NCBI GenBank assembly: GCA_020055645.1
Contig: CM034546.1
Location: 135,739,875-135,803,874 of the forward strand
Origin: Tomocerus qinae
Lineage: Eukaryota > Arthropoda > Collembola > Entomobryomorpha > Tomoceridae
Reading direction: 5' to 3'
DNA length: 64,000 nucleotides
A program made the translations under genes and the position numbers. How positions within the stretch are numbered: position 1 is the first letter of the stretch; each line of letters starts with the position of its first letter. Below, in pieces: positions 51,056 to 62,975 of this stretch. The notes beneath the pieces are model-generated. The model searched no databases and was not told the origin of the DNA. It saw only the letters and a program-made list of their open reading frames with translations.

Positions 51056-51670
51056 TAGTAGTATACGATGAGTTTTCCAGAAATCTTCATTATTACGAAG
51101 ATTAATTTTTTTATAACTCAGATATTGTAATTTAAAAGCCGAGATTTTATACAAAGGAATTTGAGGTTTTATCCTCAAATATTTGAACCTTTTTATTAGT
51201 TTTTCTATGTGTGATCAAAATCAATACCCATTCACAATTTTTGAGTGGCTTCTATGTATATTCAAACATTTGTACAATAACTTTTACATTTAAATAAACA
51301 ATAATTCAATAATTAATATTAAATTAAACTACAACGTTAAATTAATAAAAGTACGTACTTTATAAAGTTGAATTTAACATTACAATTTATATTTATACAT
51401 ATAAATTATACGAAATACTATTTACTGATGAAATGACATTTATTAATACTTCGCCCATTTCGTTATTCCCCTGCTTATACTTAGTATGCACCACCGCACT
51501 ATGCTTTTTGCATCAACTGGTTCGTAATGCCCACTTCGGAAACTCAATATTTTACAAGAACGCAGGATTAAACATCTTTTACTTCGGAAATCATAAGTAA
51601 AAGTTTCAGAGGTTAATCCGGGTATCGAAAGGTATCGAAAAATTCTCGACTCTGGGTTTTTTGAACAACG
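51056..51670. other. Convergent 3' flanks
   Basis: Between the carboxylesterase (+) and the glycosyltransferase-like gene (-). No further feature. Confidence 0.4.
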
Positions 51671-52912
51671 TTAACAGAATGTCCAATTAGTACCATAGGA
51701 TGGTCTACATTCTAAAGGGCAAGGTATAAGTATCGTTCTGTTTAAAAAGTTATAATTTCCCACAAAATCAACTGGACTTGTTCGTTCTGTTGGAAACGGA
51801 ATCGAATCATTATATAATGTGCAGTTATAGCTGTCATGGACCATCAGATCATTATTGATGATAGGATACACAAAATGTTTCAATAGTTCTTGATCCAAAC
51901 CAAAATGCCCGGGATCTCTCCAGCTCTTTAAATTAAACATATTTTAGCATTCATATTAGAAATGGTATAGTTATGTAGTAATGACATTTAAACAAAAGTT
52001 TTTACCGAATTCCGGAAAATGTTTAATAGAAAATTTCTTTCTGTCCATTTCATGTTTTTAATTTTTGCTCCCCATAATCCAGCTAAAATTGGTGTAGTGT
52101 GGCCAAAAGGGTAGTCTCGCATAGCATGAAAAGTTTTATTCGAATCCTCCCATTGTTTTACTGCAGCACGTTCTCTTTGTCCAATAGTGCAATCCAAATC
52201 TCGGCTGACAAAGATATCAACAGTAGGATCATTCAATAAAAGAAATCTCCACATCTCTCCAAATACTGAAGACACGTCACCTTAAAAATTAAATTTATTT
52301 TATTATTATGGTTACTTAGATTTTAATTTTTCACTATAAATTATTAAGAATTTTCTATTTTTAAATAACTTTTTTAATGTAGTTTGTTTTTACCTAACAC
52401 AGGCAAGTTTTCCGCATTGCACAAAAAGAAGTCAGTTTGTATGCATTCTAGATTGCATAGGAACTCATTCCAAATCTCATTAGGATGTGCGTAAATCCGC
52501 ATACTCCATCCTTTGTAATATTTCCTCATTGCCAGAAGATTTTTTGAGATGCCTTTAAAATAGAAATCTGTTTTGCCCTTATTTAAAGTTTTGTTTTTCG
52601 AAATAAATAATGCAAATGACAAAATCTTTTTATTTCTCCCTAACAAAGAAGCCTTTCTGCTGCAATGGGATGACGCCTTTTCTCGGCTACTTATTCAAAT
52701 TAAAATTTTAAAAATAGTACGATATTTGTTTGTTTAATTAATAATTATAATTACCTTATTTGGGGTCTGACGTCAAATGAACAATTGCAAAAATTTTTAC
52801 TCATTGCAATCACGTTTCTACTATTAATTGTCCTTCTCGAACTTACTTTTTGATAAAGATGGCAATACACAAAACTAAGCACAACAAATGCACATACTAA
52901 TTGGATTTTCAT
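51671..52912 (-). CDS. Glycosyltransferase-like type II membrane protein
   Basis: Four exons (52912-52755, 52689-52394, 52280-52006, 51925-51671) give 327 aa. The start is ATG 52912 (aaagATGAAAATC). A hydrophobic segment (QLVCAFVVLSFVYC) right after the start is a signal anchor. The core has KKILSFALFISKNKT, an RKYYKGWSMRIYAHP block like the start of GT-A folds, DIFVSRDLDCTIGQRERAAV with a DxD-type motif (DLD), FHAMRDYPFGHTTPILAGLWGAK, and a C-terminal Cys-rich end (PCPLECRPSYGTNWTFC). The SRDxD...MRDHP...GGxWG pattern is known from uncharacterised glycosyltransferase-like proteins. Donor and acceptor sugars are unknown. A Golgi-lumen location is inferred from the topology. Confidence 0.7.
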
Positions 52913-54486
52913 CTTTCCTTGTTTTATTTGGCAAGTAATATTACAAATATTTGGATGAAACTGCAATGAAGAAGATGGAATAATATTTAAATATGGTTAT
53001 TTTTGAACCAATTTCTATCCACGAATAGCAAAATGACGCTTGGTGTTATTATGGTGTGTAAAGTTCAGTCAACATAAAATGCTCACAACAACAAAATTGA
53101 TAAAATATTGATGCATTAACAGATATCTAATCATGAAATTCGAGTGTTGTTGCTGCACAAAATACGCGACTACCTTATCGTAGTTATGTACAACTTTGGG
53201 TATCACACTATCACATACAAAAACACAATTACTACAAATGTTTCAGGAACAGGGCATGAAAAAGGTTTGTGAAAGGAAAAGCCCTTAAAAATGCCTTTTC
53301 CAAATTCCTTTGTTTTATACATGATAAAATAAAATAACTAAATATTTTAAAAAAATAATATTTTGGTCTATGCAACACGTACGTCCTGCACAGGAGGTAC
53401 TATAATTTGTTTTAGTCAATTTTAATTTTATCGGTCGTATTCGCAGGTGTTCGAAATGTTCCCAAAAACCCAAGCTTACGCATACTAACAAAATTCATTT
53501 CATTCCCTGTTTAAGAGGTACTCATTACGGGACAAAAAAAAGTCTTACATTGCCATTTTGTAAAAAAGGAGTTGCTTTTTTGTTCCCTGGTGCTGATTTG
53601 CTGCGCATATGCTATTGGATAACAATAATATTGATGGAATTAATAACCCATTTTAATTGTGCGAATTTCGTTTTTTGGTTCATTTCAACTTCTTGAATTT
53701 TAATTGGTTTCCAGCGGCGGCAATATCATTTCAAAATGGGTGCTGGCAGTCGTTTTTCTAAAAAATTCTTTCTGGAAAGATAAACTGCGGCTGAGAAGAA
53801 CAAGCAAAGTAAAATTACATTTCGACTTCTTCAATTTTTATCACCAAAATAAAACACTCTATAGGTAATTTGCAGTCAGTAAGATTGACCGCAACACTCT
53901 TGAATCTATGCAATACAATTATATCCTTTGTTGGAAACTGAAAAGTATGTGCAACATTAGACAATGAAGTTATTACATTACTACTTTTACTACATTAAAT
54001 ACATTGTATGTATGTGTAGAAGAGCGTCGTTTAAATAGTTTTGATGCTACTCGGAAGCCCAACGCAGCGCAGCCATTGGTTTTATACAATTACATGAAAA
54101 CATTACTTGATCAACTTGGCTTATCTTTTAGCCAAGGCATATGCCTAGCGTGATTGACAATAAATCCAATCCATTACTGTTGCTCTATGCCAACAATTAG
54201 TTAAATGGTATTATACCAACCAAATAATAATTTGGTTGTACATAGTGAGTTGTATAATATTATATTCTACAATATACTTTTCCATTAATTATTATTAAAA
54301 AGATGAAATTATACTACTTCTTCGACCATAAAATTTTGATGGTATAATACATTGAATAATTTAAAGTTAATAGTGTTTCTTTAAATTAATGGATCTTTAT
54401 AATAATAAAACTTCTCCTTTGTTTCTTATGAAATGATTTTTATAGGAGTTTACACTTACTACTAACTATCACTAAACAAGGTTGAA
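52913..54486. other. Intergenic, no supported gene
   Basis: Upstream of the glycosyltransferase-like gene. No coding or repeat feature that I can support between 52913 and the MITE at 54487. Confidence 0.4.
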
Positions 54487-54632
54487 CGTTGAAGTAAGAC
54501 AGTGGTTTCACATTTTAAAAATCGCGCCATGAAATACACAGGGCATACCAGGACCAGCTTTCGAGAGGGAACTAACCTAATTAAAACAATAATATTGATA
54601 GGATTTGTGCAACCAACTGCCTTACTTCAACC
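54487..54632. mobile_element. MITE family copy 2
   Basis: About 146 bp, gttgaagtaagac...cttacttcaacc, in reverse orientation relative to copies 1 and 3 (internal gggcataccaggaccagctttcgag). It lies 140 bp upstream of the broken ionotropic receptor. Confidence 0.8.
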
Positions 54633-54774
54633 CTAAACTGTTTACTGGGGAATGCTTGATGGCCAACGAATATTTTATTAGGTATTCAAAAACTAACAAC
54701 TATTTATAACGCAACTTATACGACATTAAAGCACTTAATGGATTAACGGCGTCAAACCTGGAGACATTATCTTC

Positions 54775-57121
54775 GTGGTTTGCACTTACACAGACCCACA
54801 GACAGACATAACTGTCTTGAATATATTAGATCTATCGGAAATTAGAAAACCGAAGCAAAGAATTAGGACAAAAACTTGCAGTTGGTTTGTTGTGATAATA
54901 TACATTTCTGAATATGATTTCAGAAAGCAATTCTTTTACAATGGTTCATCAGCACGTCATAGTTTTACCGAATCTTTGATATCCGAATTTCCTCATCCAA
55001 TTACGATATCTAATGGAGTCACACTTCCCTTTCACTTGAATAAAAATGGTTTCTCTTACGAATCTTTTCCCCCAAATCAAAGACAACAATGGCAACAAAA
55101 TTTTACATCCTGCCGAAACATTTTGTTTTCTATATTTCAAAAGGGTCACAGCTGCTTAATTCCTTTCATTGTGCATCCCCAATCGTCTTCTGATTATTTC
55201 CTAGGTTTTTCCAAAATTAGGTATTACTGGCGGGACCCTGTTGTAATATTAAGTGACGATAGCCATATTCTTGCAAATACCAGGACTACTTTGACCCATA
55301 TTTTGAAAACGGAAAATATTTCTAATAGTTTAATACAAAAGAATATAAATGCTCTTAGAACCGTTTTTGGTATTCGAATAACTCGACTTCATTTTCGATT
55401 TTTGCTCCACCCTGCGGCAAACAATTCGCTTGTTACATATATTTACTGTTTTTGTTTTCATTGCCAATACCATCATCGGAAGAATTCAAAAAGTTTATTT
55501 ACACTGTCCCAAGGGATTTAGTTGGAAAATCAATGACTCTGGATTAGGAATCTGTTCATCAAAAAATCATTGTACAAAATCAAGAGGATTTACTTTTTGA
55601 AGTTTGGAGACCGATATTGCAGGATTGGAGGGGATTAAAAAGTTATTGTGGATATTGTGGAAGGCCAATATCCTAAAGAAAAATTTCTCTCCGAATGGGT
55701 TTAGAAAACGAAGGATTGTCGCATATTGTTGTAGTAATGTCAGTTCTCTTGGAACAATATCCCAATGTGACGAATTCATTTTGATCATTTAATTTCTACT
55801 ACAAAGACTTGCAAGTCAGTACCAGGGATTCCGTTAATGTACCAATATAACATAAATGCCTACTATGATTGTAGATATCCACATTTCACAATTAAGTCCG
55901 TAGGATTCAATTTTCTCTCTTGTACTATTCTCACTGAACGAATTTCCTTTATCAGTTTTCTGTCACCATTTAAAATGAATGTTTGGGCATCAATTATAGT
56001 CATGTTTTTATGCTGTGTAATTTTTATTAAAATAGCAATACAATTTTCGAAAAATATTTCTGTAGAATATCCGTTTCTAATTTTGTTTTCCCTCATTGTT
56101 GAAAATTTGAGTATCCCAAGTATATTAAACAAAACAATGATTTTTAAAGTATTTTGGACTACTTTTTTGTTAGTGTCAATTGTTCTTACAAACGCTTACC
56201 GAGGACTCGTAATTACACAATTGACTGGTGAAGGTATTAAATTCATTTGAAGATTTTCCACATGTTAAAAATGTAACTGTTTACACCCCAATAGAAGCCC
56301 AGCATTAAAGATTATTCAGAATATGCCAAAGTAATATTAAAAGTGCAGCATGCGCCAACGGTACAGTCAAACCTAAAACCATTAGAAGGTATAAAAAGTT
56401 TCTTTATGCCATGCATTACTTCTTTAATTTAGACAGTCGCCCATCAAAACCAAGGATGACAATGAAAGAAAAGATTCACGATAGCATTTCTTGGAATTTG
56501 AAAATCCCTGATAAATATCCAATTAATACTTTTCAAATGCAACTTTCAAAATGCGAGCAAAGTGTATTTGTTGATTGGTCAGATAATCTACTAAATTTCT
56601 TCGTGGCTTCCGCTTGGAACTTTTCGAAAAATCTCTACCCTAAACAACAAATTTATTACGGTGACAAATATTCAGATATAGGCGTACAAAACATTCAATG
56701 GAAATTTTATGCTTTCCCATTTGGAGAGAATTTCATCGTAAGGATGAATTGTTTAATACATTCAGGAATTTATTCGGTTTTGGAAGAGTTTATCTCCCAT
56801 TCCAGCAGCTTTTGTAATGCTGAAGACTGTCAAAAATTCTCCAGACACACACCAAAACCCCTGAGATTAAATTTTAATTTTATTGCCATATTTATTGTAA
56901 TTTCCGCCTGTTGGGGAATATGCATTGTGGTTCATATCTACGAAGTTCGGAAAATCCTAGTCCACTTCATACGAAATGCACTGAATCAAATTAAAAAATC
57001 CATATCAAGCTTAATTGCCTTCTTATGGGTACACTGTATACAAAGATCGTTGACTTTTTTCGACCGTAGTAAATATTGCATCAAGAAAAAATGTCAAAAG
57101 TCAACTAATTGTCGAAAATAA
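54775..57121 (+). pseudogene. Ionotropic receptor pseudogene (IR gene 3)
   Basis: Coding pieces in changing frames add up to an IR. 54775-55430 is the N-terminal extracellular part (CSWFVVIIYISEYDF and onward). The frame then shifts to one reading FVFIANTIIGRIQKVYLHCP, which stops near 55600. 55837-56250 holds M1 (MNVWASIIVMFLCCVIFIKI), a leucine-rich loop and M3 (VFWTTFLLVSIVLTNAYRGLVITQL). The frame shifts again near 56248 (FEDFPHVKNVTVYTP), then there is an in-frame TAA near 56307. 56308-57121 holds the S2 lobe (VDWSDNLLNFFVAS; FPFGENFIVRMN) and M4 (FNFIAIFIVISACWGICIVV). At least two frameshifts and two stops cannot all be introns, so the copy is dead. Confidence 0.75.
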
Positions 57122-58215
57122 ATTGATTACTATATTCTTAAATATAAAAGTTTCATATTTATTCCTATGTAGATCTAAAATCATGTTCTGAAATCTAAAA
57201 TCATGGTCACTTGTTCTACCATCACAAACAAGAGTGCACTCAATTCTTTTCCAAGCTGTATAAACATAATCTTTTTTACTGGACAATAAAGATTATGGTT
57301 ATAATTACATTAGTTTTAATTAACAGTACATGTTATAACAATGGGAAATCATTGTAGAAGACATTGCATTGCTTCCTGATTTTTATGACTTAATATTTTT
57401 ATTTGTTCGATTGTCACTCAGAAGTAGGTCAATGCTCCAATTACAATTTTTTATGCAGTATATAGTCACAAGTTCAATTCAAGGCACTATAGAAAAAAAA
57501 TTAATTGTTTTCAATTTTTACATTTTAATTTTTGTAATTGTTTTGGTATCAGTAGAGTATTTTACTAGCAAAAATTGGATTAACTCACTTCAATCATTTC
57601 TTTAACAGGAACTCGTTATTTTTATAAATAATTATTGTTTTTTATTCCAATGGACGTATATTTACTAAATAAGCATCATAATAGCTGTATGTTTTAGTTT
57701 CTCTTGTACGGTTTAAGTGGAGTAAAAGTTCACAAATAATTAATTAAATATAAAACTTAGGCTTTATTCATTTTAAAAGCCTTTTTTTAATTTCCGTGAC
57801 GTGAGTCAGAAATAGTTGAAATGAATGTTGCCCTAAAGGAGTAACAAAATATCAAAGTTTATCAGAATTCTGGCATTTTACTTCAAAAAATTAGTGAAGG
57901 AATATTTATATGGAAAGACATCTCAGGAATTGAACCTCAGCAATTGATTTCTAAATTTGAAATTTAATTTTGTCTTTTTATGAAAATATTTAAAAGCTAA
58001 TAAAAATGGTTATTTGTGTAACTGTAGTTTGGAAGGTGTGCTATATTTATTTTTTGTGGATGGTCGCCATGAGGTTTGAGCATTTCGCCTTATCGGACCC
58101 TTTGGTGTCAAGCTATACTAGAATTCGAGGTTGGGGCAGCATATATTTATACTTTAATGAATCTTTCAATAAATAATGACATATTCCAAAGTGTGACGTG
58201 TTATTGTTTTGGCAG
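57122..58215. other. Upstream region of the serine protease
   Basis: Must contain the protease promoter and its unresolved signal-peptide exon(s). One candidate first exon is at 58006 (ATG GTT ATT TGT...), but no junction could be proved. Confidence 0.35.
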
Positions 58216-61200
58216 ACAAAAATCCTCCGGTGGAGAATATTGAAAATGGATGTGGTAAGTCTAACAAGCGTCAAGGAAATATCAAAATTCAAAGACAAAT
58301 TTATAGATATGTCGATGCATTGGCTAAGACATGAATTATTTATAAAGTTTCTTTCTACCTGAATTATACTATGGAGGTTGAATGACCAAAAAAATAATGG
58401 CGCTTTATGCATGTAAATATGATACAGTGGATATGCTGCTGTATCAGGAGATGTGGCTTGTTATTTTGTCGCAGCCATGATAAAATGGAGTTTTACCTTA
58501 AAATATTAAACAGACTATATGTTATTAAAATTATCCACAAAATATGTTACGTATTTTGTACAATTTGATTTAGAATGTGGAATGAGAAATGATCCAACCG
58601 AGAGATTGGTGGGTGGCGTAGAAGCAATACCATACGAATTTCCTGTATGCTTTATTTAAACATCATTTTTAAATTTGTAAAGCGATTTGTCAACAATTTA
58701 TATTGTAAATATATTTTTGCAGTGGCTTGTACGCATTAAGGAACATACTTGTGCGGGAACGGTGAGTAATATTAAGAGTTTCAAAGGGTAATAATAATAA
58801 CAACCAACGCCCGTGCTGTGCTCGCTCGTTGTTGGACAGCTAAATAGCTTATGTTCAAATGATATCTTGACTTGGCACTTTAACAGATTTTTCCCAATTG
58901 GGTTGAAGTAAGGCTGTGGTTACACAAATATCTATCAATGTTATTGCTTTAATTAGGTTAGGTCCCTCGAAAGCGGGTCTTGGAATGGTATGCCCTATGT
59001 TATTTCATGGTTTTTAAAATGTGCAACCACTGTCTTACTTCAACCACCAATTGGGAATTCAATCGTGAGGGCTTTAACCCTGTTAATAAGCTACCATTTT
59101 GGATCCCCTTGTTCTTATTAAATTAGTGTGCGATTAAACTTAATCCCTAACTCATTTCTAAATAAAACAATTATTTGCAGTTAGGGTTAATTTAATTGTT
59201 GTCTATTTCCAGTTGATTAACGATCGAATGGTCCTAACAGGTACAGCTCTTCTGTTTCATTTGTTTATTTATTTACAAGAACCAGTGACGACTAAGAACA
59301 GGGCTCTGTGCTTGAAGGAGGTCCCGAGATTAAGAAAAATAGATTTTTTTGCCCAAATATTATAAACCACGATATTAGGGCGAGTACATATGCTATCTTT
59401 CTGCTATTTGAAATTCATTTTTCTGACAAAAATGGCCTAAATTTTTTACTCACCTCAAACATACGTGCCCATATTAATTATGACATTTGAGCATTTTCTT
59501 CGATAAATTAAATTCGAATTTGTATACACATCTTAGTATATTATTATAGGTACTATAATACCGCATGATGATGATGTACCTACGTCTACGTATGACATTT
59601 TTAGGGAGAGAAAAGCAAAGTATCTACTCGCAAAGCGCACAGCGCATTACAGCCGCTACTGATAAATACTTTTAAATTAAAAGTTAAATTGGACATAATT
59701 TTTTCGCAGCGGCCCATTGCTTTAAGAGACAAAAAACCGGCTTTACAGTTCTTTTTCATGTCGTAAAAGGCCATAGGTAAGTTTTTGCATCCACAAGCCA
59801 GATAACTTAATATAATTATAGCATAATAAGGATAATTGAATGCTAGTGAGGTTTGACTGAATGCATGAGTTAGTTTTTAAAATAAATGTGCTCTAATAAT
59901 GAAATTTTTATTTAGTTTGGTTGACCCTGATGCAAAGGAGCACAAAGTAGCTTTTCTTCTTGAGCATCCAGATTACGTTCCTTTCCAGCCGTAAGTTTTT
60001 TCCTATACTCTATGGTATGCATATTACGCTGGTCAATAAGTAACTACATGACAAATGCACGCTCGGCCAAAGGGTGTCAAAGAGCGTAATGTTTTTAGCT
60101 CAAACAATTGAGCAAAAAATTTATAATGGCACCGGTTGGTCTTTTTGGCGAAAAGTTGTGCTTCTCGGAAATATTATGGGTTTTAAATTCCAAAAATAAC
60201 ACGGCAAGGTATTGTGTTAATTCTGGTAACCATTATATTAGCAACAAGCCACAGTACCTGTACTGCGAGGTGGAAAAATCAAATTATTAACACTCTGTGC
60301 GGAATGTGTTGTATTAAATGCACGCTCATTAATAAAATAAGTTGCCCAAGTAAATTTTGAATTTAATGCAATGTTTAATGCATAGATGTAAGTTGTAGGT
60401 AAACATCCCATCCACTCCAAAAGATGGGACATCCGACACCATCCCATCCATCCCATCACCAAACATCCAAGAAAATATCAACATTAGGCTAAACCATCCC
60501 ATCCAGCCCATCACCAACATCCAAATAAGTTAAACCATCCCATCCAGCCCATTACTAACATCCAAACAAGCTAAACCATCCCATCACCAACATCCAAAAA
60601 ATTTAAAAATCCCATCCGACCCATCATAACTTCCAGATTATTTATATTTGTGTGAACGCAAATTAGAAAAATAGCATGCCATTTCTTGCAGTCGGTTATT
60701 TCGAACCCTTTAGTTCTAAAAATAAGCTTCTTGGAAAGTATCGTCGCATTTTGTATGCCTAAAGCACATCCGATCCACTCCAAAGGATATGACAACCAAA
60801 CCCATCCCATCCAGCCCATCATCAACATCCAAATAAGGTAAACCATCCCATCCAGCCCATCATCAACATCCAAATAAGGTAAACCATCCCATCCAGCCCA
60901 TCACCAACATCCAAATAAGCTAAACCATCCCATCCAGCCCATCACGACCATCCAAGCTACTTTACCCATCCCATCCAGACCATCATCAACACCTAGGAAT
61001 TGTCTTCATCCCTTCCAGCCCATCCAAACATCCGGATGGGATGGTGGATGGGATGGGGATGTTGGGTAAAAAGGATGGGATGTTTACATCTATGGTTTAA
61101 TGACATTCGCAGGAATATCAGTATATTCGGCAGAGGTGATATGGCATTGTTGGTGCTTGAAACACCTGTGAATATGACAGATCCAATTTTCAATCCTATC

Positions 61201-62545
61201 TGCCTTCCTAAAGCAAATGATAACATAAATCTTTTTGAAGGAAGAAATGCAACAACCGCTGGTAATCTACATCCATCATTCAATATTTTACTAAATGGCT
61301 TCTTCAAAATATTTGCTACGAAATTCAAAGTTTAGTCCTTTTCATGATATTCCAGGATGGGGACGAAGTCAGAGAGAGCCTCCAATACGTCCTGATGTTT
61401 TGCTAAAATTACGTATGGAAATCCACTCGGAGGAAAATTGTCGTCAAAAAAATGTTTCTAGAGATTACAATTACATCATTTGTGCAGGTCCATTTGACGC
61501 CAGAGGATCAGCTCAAGTAATTATTTAAACACTAAAACATTTTAAAATTAACAATTGGTTGGAAATATACTCATTAACATTTAACCTTAACAATTGTACA
61601 GGGGGACTCTGGTGGTAAACATCCATTCATTAACTTGTCATGTCACATTCAGGTTCTATTCAATTTCAATCTCAATAGTTTCATTATTGGGTCTCAGGGC
61701 TTTATTTTTATACCTTCATTTTTATACCTTCATTTTTAATACTCCAAGATGCCCAAAAATAGAATTAAATATTAATAAGGAATTTAAGCAAAATTTGATT
61801 AAAAATGAAAAGGACAATTTAAAACTGAGACAAATGCAATCTCATTGATCTGTGCGGATAAGCTGTTCTCTATTTTACAATTTTTTGACTAATTTTACCA
61901 AAATTCAATATGTAAGCCGGTGAGATATTTATTGGCCAATCGTCTCAAGGATTTTTGCGGACTAGAAATTAATTGTATTACTAGCTTTATTTACGAAAAT
62001 GGCTTTGGCCTTCAGGCACGTATCCAGTAGAGGACGGAAGGTCCATGCCCCTTAAATCTGAAAATAAGCGATTTTTTTTCCAAAATTGCAAAAACGTTTC
62101 GCGCATAGCGCAGCAAATGTTTTGTCACTATGTTATATATATATTGCATACTACCGTTGATCAAATTTGTCGATACGTGTTTAATGGCCGTACTGTCTAA
62201 TTTATGCAATTTAAAAATGTAACATAATGTCTGTTGAAGGACCTTTGTTCATGAATCTACCATCAAAAAGACAGATTCAAATAGGAGTAGTTTCTCATGG
62301 CGCGGAAAACACCACGGAAGAAGGTGCTTTCGATCTGGAGCAGATTTCGTTATATTCTAGTGTCATTTGTAAGTATATCAAATGATATGACATTTTACGG
62401 TTAGAATTAGAATTTATTATTGTCTGAAAATCTCGATTAAAATGTCTGTTACATTAAAATATATTTAGATTACCGTCCGTGGATTGAAAATCATGCTAAA
62501 AATTTAAATGCCAAGTGGTGCAGGAGGAACTCAAATCCTACGTAA
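58216..62545 (+). CDS. Trypsin-fold (S1A) serine protease, N-terminal exon(s) not found
   Basis: Exons 58216-58254 (tentative), 58574-58644, 58723-58761, 59213-59240, 59710-59776, 59916-59990, 61113-61261, 61356-61516, 61602-61614, 62240-62368 and 62469-62545 keep frame throughout and encode about 282 aa. Cleavage site R|LVGGVEA, His57 in LTAAHCF, Asp102 in GRGDMALL and Ser195 in QGDSGG are all present. Cys pairs 42-58, 168-182 and 1-122 are visible. The S1 pocket is unusual: residue 189 is Gly, not the Asp of trypsin, and both Cys191 and Cys220 are missing (GSAQGDSGG; SHGAENTTEEGA). The pre-catalytic part (DKNPPVENIENGCECG) is short, and no full clip domain is seen. A secreted zymogen with non-tryptic specificity is inferred. 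Two introns carry mobile elements. Confidence 0.85.
58901..59045. mobile_element. MITE family copy 3 (in a protease intron)
   Basis: 145 bp, GGTTGAAGTAAGG...CTTACTTCAACC, inside the intron between 58761 and 59213. The flanks read cccaattg and accaattg, a likely 8-bp duplication with one change. Same orientation as copy 1. Confidence 0.85.
60381..61094. mobile_element. Foldback element 3 with catccc tandem repeats
   Basis: Ends catagatgta...aaacatcccatcc and ggatgggatgtttacatctatg are inverted. GTTTAATG flanks both sides (60373-60380 and 61095-61102), a perfect 8-bp target-site duplication. The inside is dominated by a unit of about 41 bp (aaccatcccatccagcccat, then catcaacatccaaataaggt) in several copies, with a 130-bp unique island at 60645-60770. 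It is inserted in the protease intron and ends 18 bp before the exon at 61113. Confidence 0.88.
61989..62140. repeat. Dispersed-repeat fragment in the protease intron
   Basis: tcaggcacgtatccagtagaggacgg and ccatgccccttaaatctg resemble the ends of a common class of non-autonomous DNA repeats with a cgtatccag motif. Recognition is by memory of the motif, and the boundaries are unknown. Confidence 0.3.
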
Positions 62546-62697
62546 TTAAATAAGTGGAAGTATAAGACTCAGAAAAATGTTTTATTCATTTTAATGCGAT
62601 TTGAAAATGGCTTAGTTTTTATGGACTTAATTTTTACTACTGTTTTGTGCCTATAATAATGAAGAAATGGGCACATTTATGCTATTACTGTTGAATT

Positions 62698-62703
62698 AAT
62701 AAA
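62698..62703 (+). terminator. Polyadenylation signal AATAAA of the protease gene
   Basis: Canonical hexamer 153 bp after the stop codon. Confidence 0.5.
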
Positions 62704-62779
62704 AAATAACCCTTCTAATACAGATTAGTTCGTAAGGTGTATTTAGTAGAGTCAGAAATGCTTAGAGCCTTCTAGGATT

Positions 62780-62975
62780 TCATTTTACATTAAATTTCAA
62801 TTGGGTTCTTACCTGATGTGCAGGGCCCCAGCCTGAAAAAGATTTCGAAGAAAAAATGTCACAATTTGTTTTCGTTTTCAGCCAAAACTTTTTTTGTTTT
62901 TCTCCAGAAATCGAGAACCCCTCCGGTACCCCCCCCCCCTCGCTGCGGCCCTGCCTGATGGCACATCTCATCTAT
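62780..62975 (-). repeat. G-run dispersed-repeat fragment
   Basis: The minus strand reads cagggccgcagcgagg followed by a run of G and gtaccggaggggttctcg. The chance ORF through it (GRSEGGGVPEGFS) is a pattern I know from repeat-derived predicted proteins, so this is a mobile-repeat fragment and not a gene. Confidence 0.4.

Noticed and set aside
57369..57605. 78-codon ORF after the receptor pseudogene, considered as an extra M4 segment
   Set aside because: M4 is already present at 56870-56950, and the ORF shows no S2 or other IR motif.
60238..60873. Minus-strand ORFs with repeated GWMGW
   Set aside because: They are translations of the catccc repeats of foldback element 3.
61000..61335. Long plus-strand ORF starting in the repeat and running into the protease exon
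   Set aside because: Only 61113-61261 is coding, as shown by the acceptor, donor and homology. The rest is repeat and intron.
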